A stretch of DNA of 56,440 bases. Source: Elusimicrobia bacterium GWB2_63_16. GTDB taxonomy: Bacteria; Elusimicrobiota; Elusimicrobia; Elusimicrobiales; UBA9959. The translations under genes and the position numbers were made by a program. Shown in pieces: positions 35,918 through 46,075 of the stretch; position 1 is the stretch's first letter; every line of letters starts with the position of its first letter. Location of the stretch: NCBI GenBank assembly GCA_001799715.1, contig MGTZ01000061.1, positions 1 to 56,440 on the forward strand, read 5' to 3'. The notes below the pieces were generated by a model, which worked only from the letters and a program-made list of their open reading frames with translations, was not told the origin of the DNA and ran no database searches.

Positions 35918-38900
35918 ATGCTCAAGATGAACAAACTTTCTATTTTTCTGGGTGGCCTGCTGGCCCTGGCGCTGTCGCCCTCGGCCGCGCTGGCCCAGAT
36001 GCCCGGAGCGCTGAACATGCAAGAGCTGGCCAACGGCTCCACGGTCTTCCTGACCCCGGCCTATACCTGGCAGAGCGACGACTGGAGCAAAGAGAGCAAT
36101 ATCGTCCGCGACCCCGCCGGCAACGTCTACCTGGCCGGCACTTTCTCGCCCGACGGCGGCAGCACGCAGCGGCCCTTCATACGCAAGATCTCCCCGGCCG
36201 GCGTCACCCTCTGGACCAGCACGGTCTCCAATACCGCCAATCCCTCCAGCTACGCCGATTACGGCCGCGGCGTGGCCCTGAGCCCCGATTTCGCCTACGT
36301 CTACCTGCTTAGCGTCAGGGACAACTCCGGCAACGTCGAGGTTGTGGTCAATAAGTATTCCGCCGCGGGCGTGGAGCAGTGGGCCGCTGGCGGTGTGGTT
36401 TACAATTCCGATTGGGGCAACAACGCCTACGACATCACGGCCGACGCCGGCTACGCCTATGTGGCCGGTACCAGCAAGAACGACATCGCTATCTTCCAGT
36501 TTCCGGTAGGCGGCGGCGCCGCATCGGCTACTATTTTTAACGGCGGCGACAACTTCAACACCGCCTACGCCATACACCAGAACACGGATTATCTCGCCGT
36601 GGCCGGCACCGTCTACGACGGCAAGGACTATAACGACCCCGCCGACCTGGAGTACGGCAACGAAATCTGGGTGGCCAAGTACCAAAAATCCAATATGGCC
36701 CAGGTGTGGGCCAGCACCTATACCTCCGCCAGTCACCCCGAATGGGGCTACGACGAGGCCCATGCCGTGAAGATAGACTCGGTGGGCAACGTCTACGCTG
36801 CCGGCTTCTACTATAGCTACGACTCCGGCTCCGACATCTGGCTGGGCAAGTTCGACTCCGCCGGCAATTTGGTTTTCGCCAAGACCAAGAACGGCCTCTC
36901 CAACGGTTACGACAAGGCCTTCGGCCTGGCGCGCGACGCTGCCGGCAATATCTACGTTACCGGCAAGATGGAGGCCTATACCCTTAACCAGGGCGACAAC
37001 GTGTGGCTGGGAAAATATTCGCCCGCCGGCGCGCTCCTTTCCGAGGTAACGACGCACCGCAACCAGGAGACGGGTTACGACGTGGAGGCGGCCAGCGACG
37101 TAGTGGTGGTGGGCGGCGCCTTCGACCAGGATTACGGCGTGCTGGTGGTGGCGCAGGAGCAGTTCGGCGCGCCGCAGCAGCTGATGGCCGGCCCCGGCTG
37201 GTACACCGGCTCTGTCAACCTGTTCTGGACCTTCGACAGCCCCGGCGACTATGACTACAGGGTGCAGTACGCCACCTACCCGGCCTACGCCTGGAACGTG
37301 AACACCCCCGGCCTGCCCGCCGGCACTTTCACCGGCATGACCGCCGGCCAGACCGTAGACACGCCCGTGAACGGCCTGCCGGTGCGCCTCGACCATACCG
37401 TCTGGTCGAATACGCCGGAACCGGTATATTATTTCAGGGTCTGGACCAGCCCGGCCGGGGCCAATACCTGGACCGCGCTGACCAATACGGCCAGCGCCGC
37501 GCCCAACGCTCCTTATAACTATTGGAACTATAGTTCCCGCGGGCAGGACAGTTTCTGGGTGTTCAACAGCGCCCTGGCCCCTTCCGCGGCCATAGCCAGG
37601 GACGTTTCCAGCAACACCTATATCGCCTACGGCAACAGCATGGGCGGCGTGGCCATAGTCAAGATGGACCAGTACGGCTCCGCCCAGTGGACCAGTTTCT
37701 ACAACCACGCCTCCATCAACGGCCGCTTCGTGGTCAACCGCCTCAAGCTCGACCTCGACGGCAATATCTATGCCGTCGGCATGATAGCCGACCAGATGAC
37801 GCCAGACCAGCACGACGCCTGGATAGCCAAGTTCAATCCGCTGGGCGTGAAGGTCTGGGACGACGTGATGGCGGGCTTTGCCGGAGAGTCCGACAGCTTC
37901 TCCGCCATCGCTTTCGACTCGCTGGGCAAGGTTTACGCCGGCGGTGAAAAAGCCATGGATGCGGGCGACGACGACGCCATGGTGCTGGCGAAGTACGAGC
38001 CGGCCCGCATGGCCCCGGCCCCGCAGATCATCGACAGCATTACTTACAAGGGGTCCACCCCGGCCGGTTCTCCCGCCTCTATCTGGGGCCTGGCCGTGGA
38101 CGGCTCCGACAATATCTACGCCGGCGGCTATTTCTCTTCGCTGAGCGGCACGGCGATCGACCGCGACGCCGCCATAGTGAAGTTCAATACCTCGCTGGGC
38201 ATAACCGGTACGGCCTCCTACGCCAACGCGCAGAACGCGGACGTGGAGGGTTGGGATATCATCGCTGACCTGCTGGTCAACGGCTCGGATATCTACGTGG
38301 CTGGCCAGAAGAACATGAACGTCGCGCTGTCCACCACCAGCTTCTGGTTGGCCAAGCTCGGCGCCGCGTCGCTGGATACGATAGCCTGGAGCGACGCCTA
38401 TAATTCCGCCGACGACCTGGACGCCGCCGCTTACGGCCTGCGCCTGCGCAACGGCTACCTGTACGCGGCCGGCTACGAGAACCGCCTGTACCCGCCTGAC
38501 GGCCAGAAGAACATGGTGCTGCGCAAGTACGACATCGGCAACCTCGCCGGCGGCGCCGTCTGGACCAAGGCCATAGACGGCACCTACCAGAACGAGAGCG
38601 CGCTCTCCTACGGCCTGGAAGTGGGGGGCGACGGCTACTTCTACCTGGCCGGCGTCTTCAATATCTGGGGCATGAACGACGAAGGCAACCCAGGCATAGC
38701 CAGGGTGACCGAGCCGCAGAGCGGCCTGATGGCCCAGCCCGGTTATAAGCCCTCCTCCGTGCGCCTTTCCTGGGTGGCCGAGGCCGAACTGCCGCAGGGC
38801 ACCACGTTCTACGTGCACTATGCCACCTATTCCGGCGTGGCCTTCAACGCCGCCGCGGCCCAGTACTCCTTCTATACCGACTACACGCTGTTCAACGGCG

Positions 38901-41900
38901 ACTACCTGGACCGCATCGTCCCCGGCCTGGAGTCCGGCAACGGCGCTCCCGTGCCCGGTGTGAACAACATGGACTCGCCGGTGCATTACTTCCGCATCGG
39001 CTTCCGGCGCCCCGGCGAGGGCTCGGTCACCGAGGTGGCCGCCTCCACCTACACGGTGCCCAATACCCCCGGCGCCTGGGACCGCAGCGACCGCTATCCC
39101 AACGGCAACCTGTTCCTCATCAACAACGCCCACGGCGGCAGGAATCCGCTCGTCCGGGACGCCGACGGCAATATCTACACGGCCGGCACCTTCAGCCCCT
39201 GGGGCCAGGGGTCGGCGGTGGCCTTTGTGCGCAAGTTCACGCGCCTCGGCCTGCCGGTGTGGACCCGCTTCTGGTCCGACCAGTACGAGAATTCGCAGCC
39301 GGTCATCAACGCGCTGGCGCTGGACGCGCAGGGCAACCTGTACGCGGCCGGCACCGCCGGTTCCGACGGCTACGTCTATTACCCGGTCTACAGGCCCGAA
39401 TCCGAGACCAAGCGCGACGCCCTGCTGATAAAGTACAACGCGGACGGACGCATGGTCTGGGCCAGGACCTACGACCTGGAGAATTCCAAGGGCAACGACG
39501 AGATCAACGGCGTGACCGTCGGGCCGGATTACGTCTATGTCGCCGGCAAGTTCCAGAACGTCTCCAATACCACCGAGGACGGCATAGTGGTCGCCCTGAC
39601 CCCGGCCGGCGTTCCCGCTTACTCTTTCTTCACTGATCTGTCCGGCGACGACGTGTTCCACGCCGTGGCTTTCGACAGCGTCAATAACTGGGTTTACGCC
39701 GGCGGCCGCTACCATAACGGCGCGGACTTCGACGGCCTGGTCAAGAAACTGAATATCAGTATGGGCGACACGACCGACGATATTATCGTGTCCAAAGGCT
39801 ACGAGGACGAGATCTACGACGTGGAGGTGGACACCGCCAACGCCAAGCTCTACCTGGCCGGCGCTGTTTCCGACGATAACCTGGCGCAGGACGCCTGGCT
39901 GGCCAGGTACACTGCCGGCGTGAAGGACTGGGAAAGCCGTTATAATTCCGCCAATGAGAACGACGACGAAGCCTATGGCGTGGCGCTGGACGGCCTCGGC
40001 GGCGTCTACCTGGCCGGCGTGGAATCCCGCTACGATATCAACCAGGGCAAGAACGTCTTCCTGCGCAAGCACAGCGCGGAGACCGGCGACCTGATCTGGT
40101 CGCAGGCACTCAACAGCTCCGGCAGCAACGACGACAACGCCGGCGGCATAGCGGCCGACTCCATAGGCGGCGTTTACGCCGCCGCGGACGCCGGGGCCAT
40201 GATGACCGCGGTCTCTTACAACACCTATGACACTATAAACGGGGCAGGCTTCTTCAAGCATACCCAGTTCAATATGAGCGTGACCAACCCGCGCCTGACG
40301 GTGCGCGTCAACAGCGGGCCCAACGCGGGCCTGCAGGGCGTGCGCGTGGCCGTGATGGGCTTCAGCTCCACCGGCGGCATAGACCCCAACGGCATATCGA
40401 TGAACGTCACGGACTCCTCCGGAGCCTATACGTTCTCCCTGCCCGGCGGCAAGTCCTACTTCGTGGCGGTTTCCAGCCATAACATGGTCCCCACCATCAA
40501 AGACCAGTTGTCCGACCCTGGCGCGAACTTCTTCGTGGACCTCAACGCGGACACTACCCGGCAGTACTATATAACGCCCCGCGCGGCCGCCGCGGACGCT
40601 GTCTACAAGATGACCCTGAACGTCTCTACGTTCACCGGCACGGTAGAGGCCGGCGACTACCTGATGGGCGAGGTGTTCATCATGCAGACCGGCGAGCGCG
40701 TAGCCTACAGCGTGATCAGGGCCGTGGACGCGCTGATCAATCCCATGGAGATCTATAACCTGCCGGCCGCCGCCGACGGCGTCTACGGCATGGCCGTCAG
40801 CGTGCCGGCCAGGAACAAGGTGCTGCAGCTGTTCATGAACGGGCCTTTCCCGTCCACCAGCACCTATCTCGCCGACATGTCGCTGGCCTCGCAGCTGGCC
40901 GCCTCTTTCGAGGTGGGCGGTTCCACCGTGCCGCCCTCAGTGGCAGGCATGGTTCTGGACGCCAACTGGTCCCCGCTGACCGGCGCCCGCGTGCGCCTGG
41001 AACGGTGGACGTGCACCGAGTATAGCGATCCGCCGACCAATACTATGTGCAGCCAGTCCCAGACCGTCTTCAGCAAGGAGACACTGACGGACGCCGGCGG
41101 CAGTTTCTCGTTCTATAATGTGCCCTATTCCAACTGCGCCAATATGCTGGCTTTCCCGGCGAACTGCACGCCTTCAGAACTGATGAACATGAATTACAGT
41201 CTGAACGTGGGCAAGGCCGGCTACGAGAGCGGCTACCGCAACTTCCCGCTGCCTGAAGGGACCCCGCTGCCCTACATGGGCGACCCGATGAACCCCGGGA
41301 TGTCCACCACCTTCAACCTGGCGGTGGCCACTTATACGCTCACCGGCATACTGAAGTACAACGGCGTGCCGCTGCCCAACGCCACCATCATGGTCAACCC
41401 GGACTGGAACAGTTACAACTACGACAGTATCAGCGCCACCGACTCCTACCGGCAGGGAGAGTGGGGCAACGGCCTGGGCATACGCTCCAACGCCAGCGTG
41501 CGCACCGCGGCCGACGGCAGCTTCACCGTGACCGGCCTGACGGACGGCAACGCGCGCATAGAGGCCGCCTTCGAAGGCGGCTGGCGCTCGCTTAACGAGG
41601 GCAACGATCCGGAATCCTGGAGCGACAATATACGCGTCACGATCTCCTCGCAGGGCGCGAGGGGGCCCGGCCTGCCTTTCAACAATGCCTGCCGCCCCGG
41701 CCGCGTCTGGGTGATCAACAGTTCCGGCACCTGCGTGACGGCCGGCAACGTGGCCTTCAATATAGTGCCCGAGGGCGCCAACGGCGCCGGCCTGCTGTAC
41801 GGCGACGTGATGTTCATAACCACGTATACCGTCAGCGCGCTGGAACCGCTGGTGATCTCCACCTCCTCGCCGCTGACGCTGATGGCGCAGGAGCGCTGCG

Positions 41901-44900
41901 ACGGCGACTGCAAGAACCAGCAGATGAGTTTCACCTCGCTGGCCGGCACGTTCACGTCCAACACCACGAGTTACTCGATGGTGCTGTCCACCGGCGTCTC
42001 TTACTACACCCGCATCTTCTCCACCGCCTGGGCCAAGGCCAACTCCTTCGAGTCGGAGGTCAGCCCGTCAGAGGAGGTGCCCACGGTGCGCCAGGACATG
42101 TCGGTGCTGCGGGCCGGCGGCCTGCGCGGCGTGCTGAAGATGCCCGACGGGACCAACTTCAAGCCCTCCTGCAACGAGAGCGGCTGCGCCTACTCGGCCG
42201 ATGTGCAGGTGAACGGCGTCAACGTGGACTTCAGCGACGGCCGTAACGTGGACGATTACGGCGAATTCAACTTCCCCAACATCGCCCCCGGCTCCTACGA
42301 GGTGACGATACGCCCCGATGGCGACGGCTTCGTCTGGGTGGTGGCCAACCCGCCCACGGTTTCCGTGACCGAAGGCAGGACCACCGAGGTAAAACTGCAG
42401 CTGGAGGCCGGCCTGGCCGTCAAGCCGCAGATCTATGGCCTGCCCGAAGTCTCCACCCCTACCTGGCGCTACCTCATAGTGGGCGTAGAGTCCGGCACGG
42501 AAATGAACCAGAAATCCGTGACGGAACTGTTCTTTGATAAGGACCTGGACTACGCTTTCGAGTACAGCACCAGCACGGGCTGGAACACCATGTACATGCC
42601 GCCCGGCCAGTACGACTTCTACCTGCTGCTGGCCTCCAGGTACAATCCCGGAGACGGCAACGAGGATCCCGAGAGCTACGACCAGTTCGGCAACTTCATC
42701 GGCCGCGTCAAGGGCGTGGCGGTGCAGAAGTCCGACAGCAACCCCCTGATCGGCACCCCGGCGCAGCCTATCGCCATCAACGTGCTGGGCGCTGTGGGCC
42801 AGGGTGAGCTGACCGGCACGGTGCAGGGCTCCAACATCTTCACCGACTCCGACCTGGACCGCATCTTCGCCAGTTTCGAGGAGATATACCCGCTGATCCC
42901 GGCGGTAATGCTCTACGACTCCGCCGGCGACCTGCGGGGCTTCACCAACGGCATGCCCGACCAGGACGGCTTCCCGGCGTTCTGGGCCGCCATCATGAAC
43001 CGCGACAAGCAGGCCATGCGCGACTACCTGGCCGCCAACCCGCTCGGCTACGGCGTCTGGGGCCTGCCGCCCGGCCGCTACACCGCGGTCTTCAATAATC
43101 CCAACTACCCGCCCGTCGCGAAGGAAGTGCTGGATATCACCGCCCCCGGCGCCGATATCACCGCCTTCAACTTCGACAACGAGGAAGTGGTGACGGCCGG
43201 CATCTCCGGCGTGGTGAAGAGCAGCGCTACCGGCGAGGCCCTGTCGGGCGCCCGGGTGTACCTGCGGCACCGCACGGTGGAGAAGTTCACGCTGACGGAT
43301 TCCTCCGGCGCGTTCTCCTTCTCCAACCTGCCTACCGGCATCTTCCGCCTGGAGGTTTCGCGCAACGGCTACGTGACCGCGGGCCGCAAGACCAGCCTGG
43401 CGGCCAACGACGCCGAGGCGTTCACGCTCTACATGCTGCCCTCCGAGTCCAAGATCACGGGCCGCATCTTCATGAGCAAGTTCCCGACGCAGGTGACCCG
43501 CGAAGGCGTGGACATAGTGGTCTACGACGAGACGCTTAACGTCCAGGCCCCGGAGTCCTACCTGCCCAAGACCGAGTCGCAGACCGACTCCGCCGGCAAC
43601 TTCGAGATCACCGGGGTGGTGCCCGGCCATATCTACAAGCTGTCGGCGTTCTACTCCGGCAAGCTGCCCGAGGTGCTGGAGGTCACGGCGCAGGAGGGGA
43701 ATACCGTCCTGAGCGACCTGACCCTCAAGGACATCCCGCCGCAGATCTCCATAAAGGTCAAGCGGTCGGCCGATTCCGCCAGCAAGGTGGACGTGGTCAT
43801 CAAGTCGCCCAAGCAGCTGATCACGGCGCCCAGCTGCAGCTATAACCCCGGCGAAACGTTCAACGAGACGAGCGCCGTCACGCTGGCGCTGGTGCCGGGT
43901 CCGAACCGCACCTACCTGGGTCAGTTCACCGTGAGCAGCAGCCAGCAGTACTACACGGTAAAGGTCACGGCCGGCGACGCGGGCAACAAGATGGAGAAGC
44001 TCTTCGTCTACGATCAGGTCAGCAACGCCAAGACCGAACAGTACATACAGCAGGAGTCGCTGGCCGGCGGTTCCGTGCAGATGGATAAGGAAAGCGAGGA
44101 ATACTCCGGCATCGAGCTGGACCCCGGCGCCCTGTCCTACTCCACGGTCACCGCGGGCGCGGTGGACTACTCCAACCTGGTCGGCGGCTTCTTCAGCGCG
44201 CTGCCGTCGGTGCGCACCGTCAAGACGGATAAGGGCAGCCTGACGATCAGCGCCGCGATACAGGACCTGATGGCGTCCGAGGTCTACAACATGGACCTCT
44301 CCAACGCCTCGGCCAACAAGCCGTTCACGCTGACGCTCAAGTACGACAAGGAGCGCGGCGCGGCCCACAGCCAGCGCCTGCGCATCTACCAGCAGGACGG
44401 CAACGGCAACTGGAACGAGGTGCCCGGCAACTACACGGTGGACCCCATGCTGGGCGTGCTCAGCGTCGACGTGGCCAGCCTTACCAACGCCACGGAAGGG
44501 ACCAGCGCGGCCTCCACGCCGCTGGGCCGCAAGCGCTACGGCATGAGCGCCGTGGTCAACGGCCGCTACCGGCCGTCCACTACCGCCGCCACCAGCCAGT
44601 CGGGCAAGTTCGCCGTGTTCACGGCCAACCCGCCCACCGGCGTCGCGGCGTACGGCACGGGCTACGAGGTGGTCAACCTGCCCAACCCGTTCAGCCTCAA
44701 GAGCAAGAACGTGGACCTGAGCACGGACATCGGCACCTCCGGGGTTTCCGACCCCTACCCGACCAACGGCACGGTGATCAAGTACAACCTGCCGGCGGGC
44801 AAGTCCGGTAGCCTGAAGTTCGTGATCTACAACCTGGCCGGCGAGAAGGTGCGCACCATCGACGAGGGGCACCGCGACGGGAACCAGATCCTGTACTCCG

Positions 44901-45019
44901 AGTGGGACGGCAAGAACGACGCCAACCAGGACTGCGCGTCCGGCGTCTACTTCATGCTGACCTACCTGGACGGCAAGAAGCTGGGCAACAAGGCCCACAA
45001 GATGGCGATCATAAAGTAG
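35918..45019 (+). CDS. Giant secreted protein: three seven-bladed propellers, prealbumin-like repeats, sorting-type C-terminus
   Basis: 3033 residues. Signal peptide (LSIFLGGLLALALSPSAALA). Three SBBP-type propellers lie at about 40-420, 540-930 and 1060-1430. Each has seven blades marked by N(V/I)Y(L/V/A)AG-like motifs (NVYLAGTFS, NIYVTGKME, NIYAGGYFS, GVYLAGVES). Two Fn3-like modules separate them (about 421-531 and 936-1050), each with a YATY motif. From about 1458 come carboxypeptidase-regulatory/prealbumin-like repeats (SGVVKSSATGEALSGARVYL and others), then a ZU5-like segment near 2720. From about 2915 comes a FlgD-Ig/type-9-like domain (FVIYNLAGEKVRTIDEG, ASGVYFMLTY, KMAIIK). A surface adhesin or matrix protein exported with PorV is inferred. 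Confidence 0.9.
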   Translation: MLKMNKLSIFLGGLLALALSPSAALAQMPGALNMQELANGSTVFLTPAYTWQSDDWSKESNIVRDPAGNVYLAGTFSPDGGSTQRPFIRKISPAGVTLWTSTVSNTANPSSYADYGRGVALSPDFAYVYLLSVRDNSGNVEVVVNKYSAAGVEQWAAGGVVYNSDWGNNAYDITADAGYAYVAGTSKNDIAIFQFPVGGGAASATIFNGGDNFNTAYAIHQNTDYLAVAGTVYDGKDYNDPADLEYGNEIWVAKYQKSNMAQVWASTYTSASHPEWGYDEAHAVKIDSVGNVYAAGFYYSYDSGSDIWLGKFDSAGNLVFAKTKNGLSNGYDKAFGLARDAAGNIYVTGKMEAYTLNQGDNVWLGKYSPAGALLSEVTTHRNQETGYDVEAASDVVVVGGAFDQDYGVLVVAQEQFGAPQQLMAGPGWYTGSVNLFWTFDSPGDYDYRVQYATYPAYAWNVNTPGLPAGTFTGMTAGQTVDTPVNGLPVRLDHTVWSNTPEPVYYFRVWTSPAGANTWTALTNTASAAPNAPYNYWNYSSRGQDSFWVFNSALAPSAAIARDVSSNTYIAYGNSMGGVAIVKMDQYGSAQWTSFYNHASINGRFVVNRLKLDLDGNIYAVGMIADQMTPDQHDAWIAKFNPLGVKVWDDVMAGFAGESDSFSAIAFDSLGKVYAGGEKAMDAGDDDAMVLAKYEPARMAPAPQIIDSITYKGSTPAGSPASIWGLAVDGSDNIYAGGYFSSLSGTAIDRDAAIVKFNTSLGITGTASYANAQNADVEGWDIIADLLVNGSDIYVAGQKNMNVALSTTSFWLAKLGAASLDTIAWSDAYNSADDLDAAAYGLRLRNGYLYAAGYENRLYPPDGQKNMVLRKYDIGNLAGGAVWTKAIDGTYQNESALSYGLEVGGDGYFYLAGVFNIWGMNDEGNPGIARVTEPQSGLMAQPGYKPSSVRLSWVAEAELPQGTTFYVHYATYSGVAFNAAAAQYSFYTDYTLFNGDYLDRIVPGLESGNGAPVPGVNNMDSPVHYFRIGFRRPGEGSVTEVAASTYTVPNTPGAWDRSDRYPNGNLFLINNAHGGRNPLVRDADGNIYTAGTFSPWGQGSAVAFVRKFTRLGLPVWTRFWSDQYENSQPVINALALDAQGNLYAAGTAGSDGYVYYPVYRPESETKRDALLIKYNADGRMVWARTYDLENSKGNDEINGVTVGPDYVYVAGKFQNVSNTTEDGIVVALTPAGVPAYSFFTDLSGDDVFHAVAFDSVNNWVYAGGRYHNGADFDGLVKKLNISMGDTTDDIIVSKGYEDEIYDVEVDTANAKLYLAGAVSDDNLAQDAWLARYTAGVKDWESRYNSANENDDEAYGVALDGLGGVYLAGVESRYDINQGKNVFLRKHSAETGDLIWSQALNSSGSNDDNAGGIAADSIGGVYAAADAGAMMTAVSYNTYDTINGAGFFKHTQFNMSVTNPRLTVRVNSGPNAGLQGVRVAVMGFSSTGGIDPNGISMNVTDSSGAYTFSLPGGKSYFVAVSSHNMVPTIKDQLSDPGANFFVDLNADTTRQYYITPRAAAADAVYKMTLNVSTFTGTVEAGDYLMGEVFIMQTGERVAYSVIRAVDALINPMEIYNLPAAADGVYGMAVSVPARNKVLQLFMNGPFPSTSTYLADMSLASQLAASFEVGGSTVPPSVAGMVLDANWSPLTGARVRLERWTCTEYSDPPTNTMCSQSQTVFSKETLTDAGGSFSFYNVPYSNCANMLAFPANCTPSELMNMNYSLNVGKAGYESGYRNFPLPEGTPLPYMGDPMNPGMSTTFNLAVATYTLTGILKYNGVPLPNATIMVNPDWNSYNYDSISATDSYRQGEWGNGLGIRSNASVRTAADGSFTVTGLTDGNARIEAAFEGGWRSLNEGNDPESWSDNIRVTISSQGARGPGLPFNNACRPGRVWVINSSGTCVTAGNVAFNIVPEGANGAGLLYGDVMFITTYTVSALEPLVISTSSPLTLMAQERCDGDCKNQQMSFTSLAGTFTSNTTSYSMVLSTGVSYYTRIFSTAWAKANSFESEVSPSEEVPTVRQDMSVLRAGGLRGVLKMPDGTNFKPSCNESGCAYSADVQVNGVNVDFSDGRNVDDYGEFNFPNIAPGSYEVTIRPDGDGFVWVVANPPTVSVTEGRTTEVKLQLEAGLAVKPQIYGLPEVSTPTWRYLIVGVESGTEMNQKSVTELFFDKDLDYAFEYSTSTGWNTMYMPPGQYDFYLLLASRYNPGDGNEDPESYDQFGNFIGRVKGVAVQKSDSNPLIGTPAQPIAINVLGAVGQGELTGTVQGSNIFTDSDLDRIFASFEEIYPLIPAVMLYDSAGDLRGFTNGMPDQDGFPAFWAAIMNRDKQAMRDYLAANPLGYGVWGLPPGRYTAVFNNPNYPPVAKEVLDITAPGADITAFNFDNEEVVTAGISGVVKSSATGEALSGARVYLRHRTVEKFTLTDSSGAFSFSNLPTGIFRLEVSRNGYVTAGRKTSLAANDAEAFTLYMLPSESKITGRIFMSKFPTQVTREGVDIVVYDETLNVQAPESYLPKTESQTDSAGNFEITGVVPGHIYKLSAFYSGKLPEVLEVTAQEGNTVLSDLTLKDIPPQISIKVKRSADSASKVDVVIKSPKQLITAPSCSYNPGETFNETSAVTLALVPGPNRTYLGQFTVSSSQQYYTVKVTAGDAGNKMEKLFVYDQVSNAKTEQYIQQESLAGGSVQMDKESEEYSGIELDPGALSYSTVTAGAVDYSNLVGGFFSALPSVRTVKTDKGSLTISAAIQDLMASEVYNMDLSNASANKPFTLTLKYDKERGAAHSQRLRIYQQDGNGNWNEVPGNYTVDPMLGVLSVDVASLTNATEGTSAASTPLGRKRYGMSAVVNGRYRPSTTAATSQSGKFAVFTANPPTGVAAYGTGYEVVNLPNPFSLKSKNVDLSTDIGTSGVSDPYPTNGTVIKYNLPAGKSGSLKFVIYNLAGEKVRTIDEGHRDGNQILYSEWDGKNDANQDCASGVYFMLTYLDGKKLGNKAHKMAIIK

Positions 45020-45027
45020 AGCCCGCT

Positions 45028-45052
45028 CCGGGCCGCGCCCAGCGCGGCCCGG
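45028..45052 (+). terminator. Hairpin after the giant gene
   Basis: Perfect 11-bp stem CCGGGCCGCGC / GCGCGGCCCGG with a 3-base loop (CCA). No T-run follows, so it may attenuate, stabilise the 3' end or act with Rho before the PorV gene 40 bases on. Confidence 0.5.
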
Positions 45053-45091
45053 AAGCGGAACTGCGGACAGCCTGGTAGGCGAGAGGTACTT

Positions 45092-46021
45092 ATGAGAAAA
45101 TCAATTTTAATAGCGCTGCTGGCGGCCTTGCCGGCCGGGGCTTACGCCTCCGGCGCCGGCACAACGGCCGCGCCGTTCCTGAAGGCGGCCATGAGCCCGC
45201 GGGCGGTGGCGCTGGCCGGCGCTTACAGCGCCATGGCCGACGACTCCGGCTCGGTGTTCGTAAACCCGGCCGGCCTGGCGCAATTCGAGGAGCAGGAGGC
45301 CGCGCTGGACTTCAGCACCTACCTGCAGGACGCTAAAATGGGGAATTTCTCCTACGCCGGGCGGATCAAAGAGAACCGCTTCGGCCTGGGCCTGACCTTC
45401 ATGACGGTTGGGGGGATAGAGCGGCGCGGCCTGACCGACTCCGTGGGCTACGTGCCCGAGCTGGGCTCCTTCGACGCCAGCGACATGGCCGTCACGCTGT
45501 CCTACGCCCGCAGGGAGATCTCTCCGGAACTGATGCCCCGCCTGGACGGCGGTTTCTCCGTAAAGTTCATACGTTCCGGCATCGACGACGAGACGGCTTA
45601 CGCTTTCGCCCTGGACGCGGGCGCCATCTACCGCGCCACCGAGCGGATGAACTTCGCCATGGCGGTGCAGAACCTGGGCACCAAAATGAAGTTCGTGGAG
45701 GAATCAGACCCGCTGCCGCTCAGCATCCGCGCCGGCGGCGCGTTCCGGGTGTCCGACCGGTTCACGGTGGCCGCCGAGATCAACGAATACCTGCAGGACG
45801 AGAAGTTCTATCCCTCGGTGGGCGCCGAATACTGGTTCCGCGACGCGCTGGCGCTGCGCGGCGGCTACAAATTCGGCTACGACACGTCCAACCTGGGCGG
45901 CGAGGTGGGGATGAGCCTGGGCTTCGGCATAAAGGTGCAGGGGCTGGGCATAGACTACGCCTTCCTGCCCTTCGGCGACCTGGGCAGCGTGCACCGCTTC
46001 GGTATGTGGATGCAGTTCTAG
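45092..46021 (+). CDS. PorV/PorQ-like outer-membrane protein
   Basis: 309 residues. Signal peptide MRKSILIALLAALPAGAYA, then GTTAAPFLKAAMSPRAVALA and FVNPAGLAQFEEQEAALDF, the conserved start of the PorV/PorQ family. The barrel runs to the end (HRFGMWMQF, terminal Phe) without the HEAT-like extension of the block A relative at 2141-3541. In type 9 systems PorV carries cargo with C-terminal sorting domains; such a cargo candidate lies directly upstream. GAGAGG is the ribosome-binding site. No other type 9 genes are in the window, so a full T9SS is not shown. Confidence 0.85.
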   Translation: MRKSILIALLAALPAGAYASGAGTTAAPFLKAAMSPRAVALAGAYSAMADDSGSVFVNPAGLAQFEEQEAALDFSTYLQDAKMGNFSYAGRIKENRFGLGLTFMTVGGIERRGLTDSVGYVPELGSFDASDMAVTLSYARREISPELMPRLDGGFSVKFIRSGIDDETAYAFALDAGAIYRATERMNFAMAVQNLGTKMKFVEESDPLPLSIRAGGAFRVSDRFTVAAEINEYLQDEKFYPSVGAEYWFRDALALRGGYKFGYDTSNLGGEVGMSLGFGIKVQGLGIDYAFLPFGDLGSVHRFGMWMQF

Positions 46022-46037
46022 GTCCCCGCCGGCAGGC

Positions 46038-46075
46038 AAAGAAGAAGGGCCGCCCGCGCGGCCCTTCTTCTTTTT
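46038..46075. terminator. Bidirectional terminator between PorV and the minus-strand unit
   Basis: AAA then stem GAAGAAGGGCCGC / GCGGCCCTTCTTC (13 bp) with loop CCGC and T5. It serves the plus-strand PorV gene and the minus-strand gene whose stop codon overlaps it. Confidence 0.92.

Noticed and set aside
35873-40480. A 1535-codon open frame on the minus strand opposite the giant gene
   Set aside because: It is a shadow of the plus-strand gene caused by GC-rich third positions; its translation is low-complexity Gly/Val/Ala/His with no signal peptide or motifs. The same applies to 42068-44998, 6190-9402 and 10541-13171.
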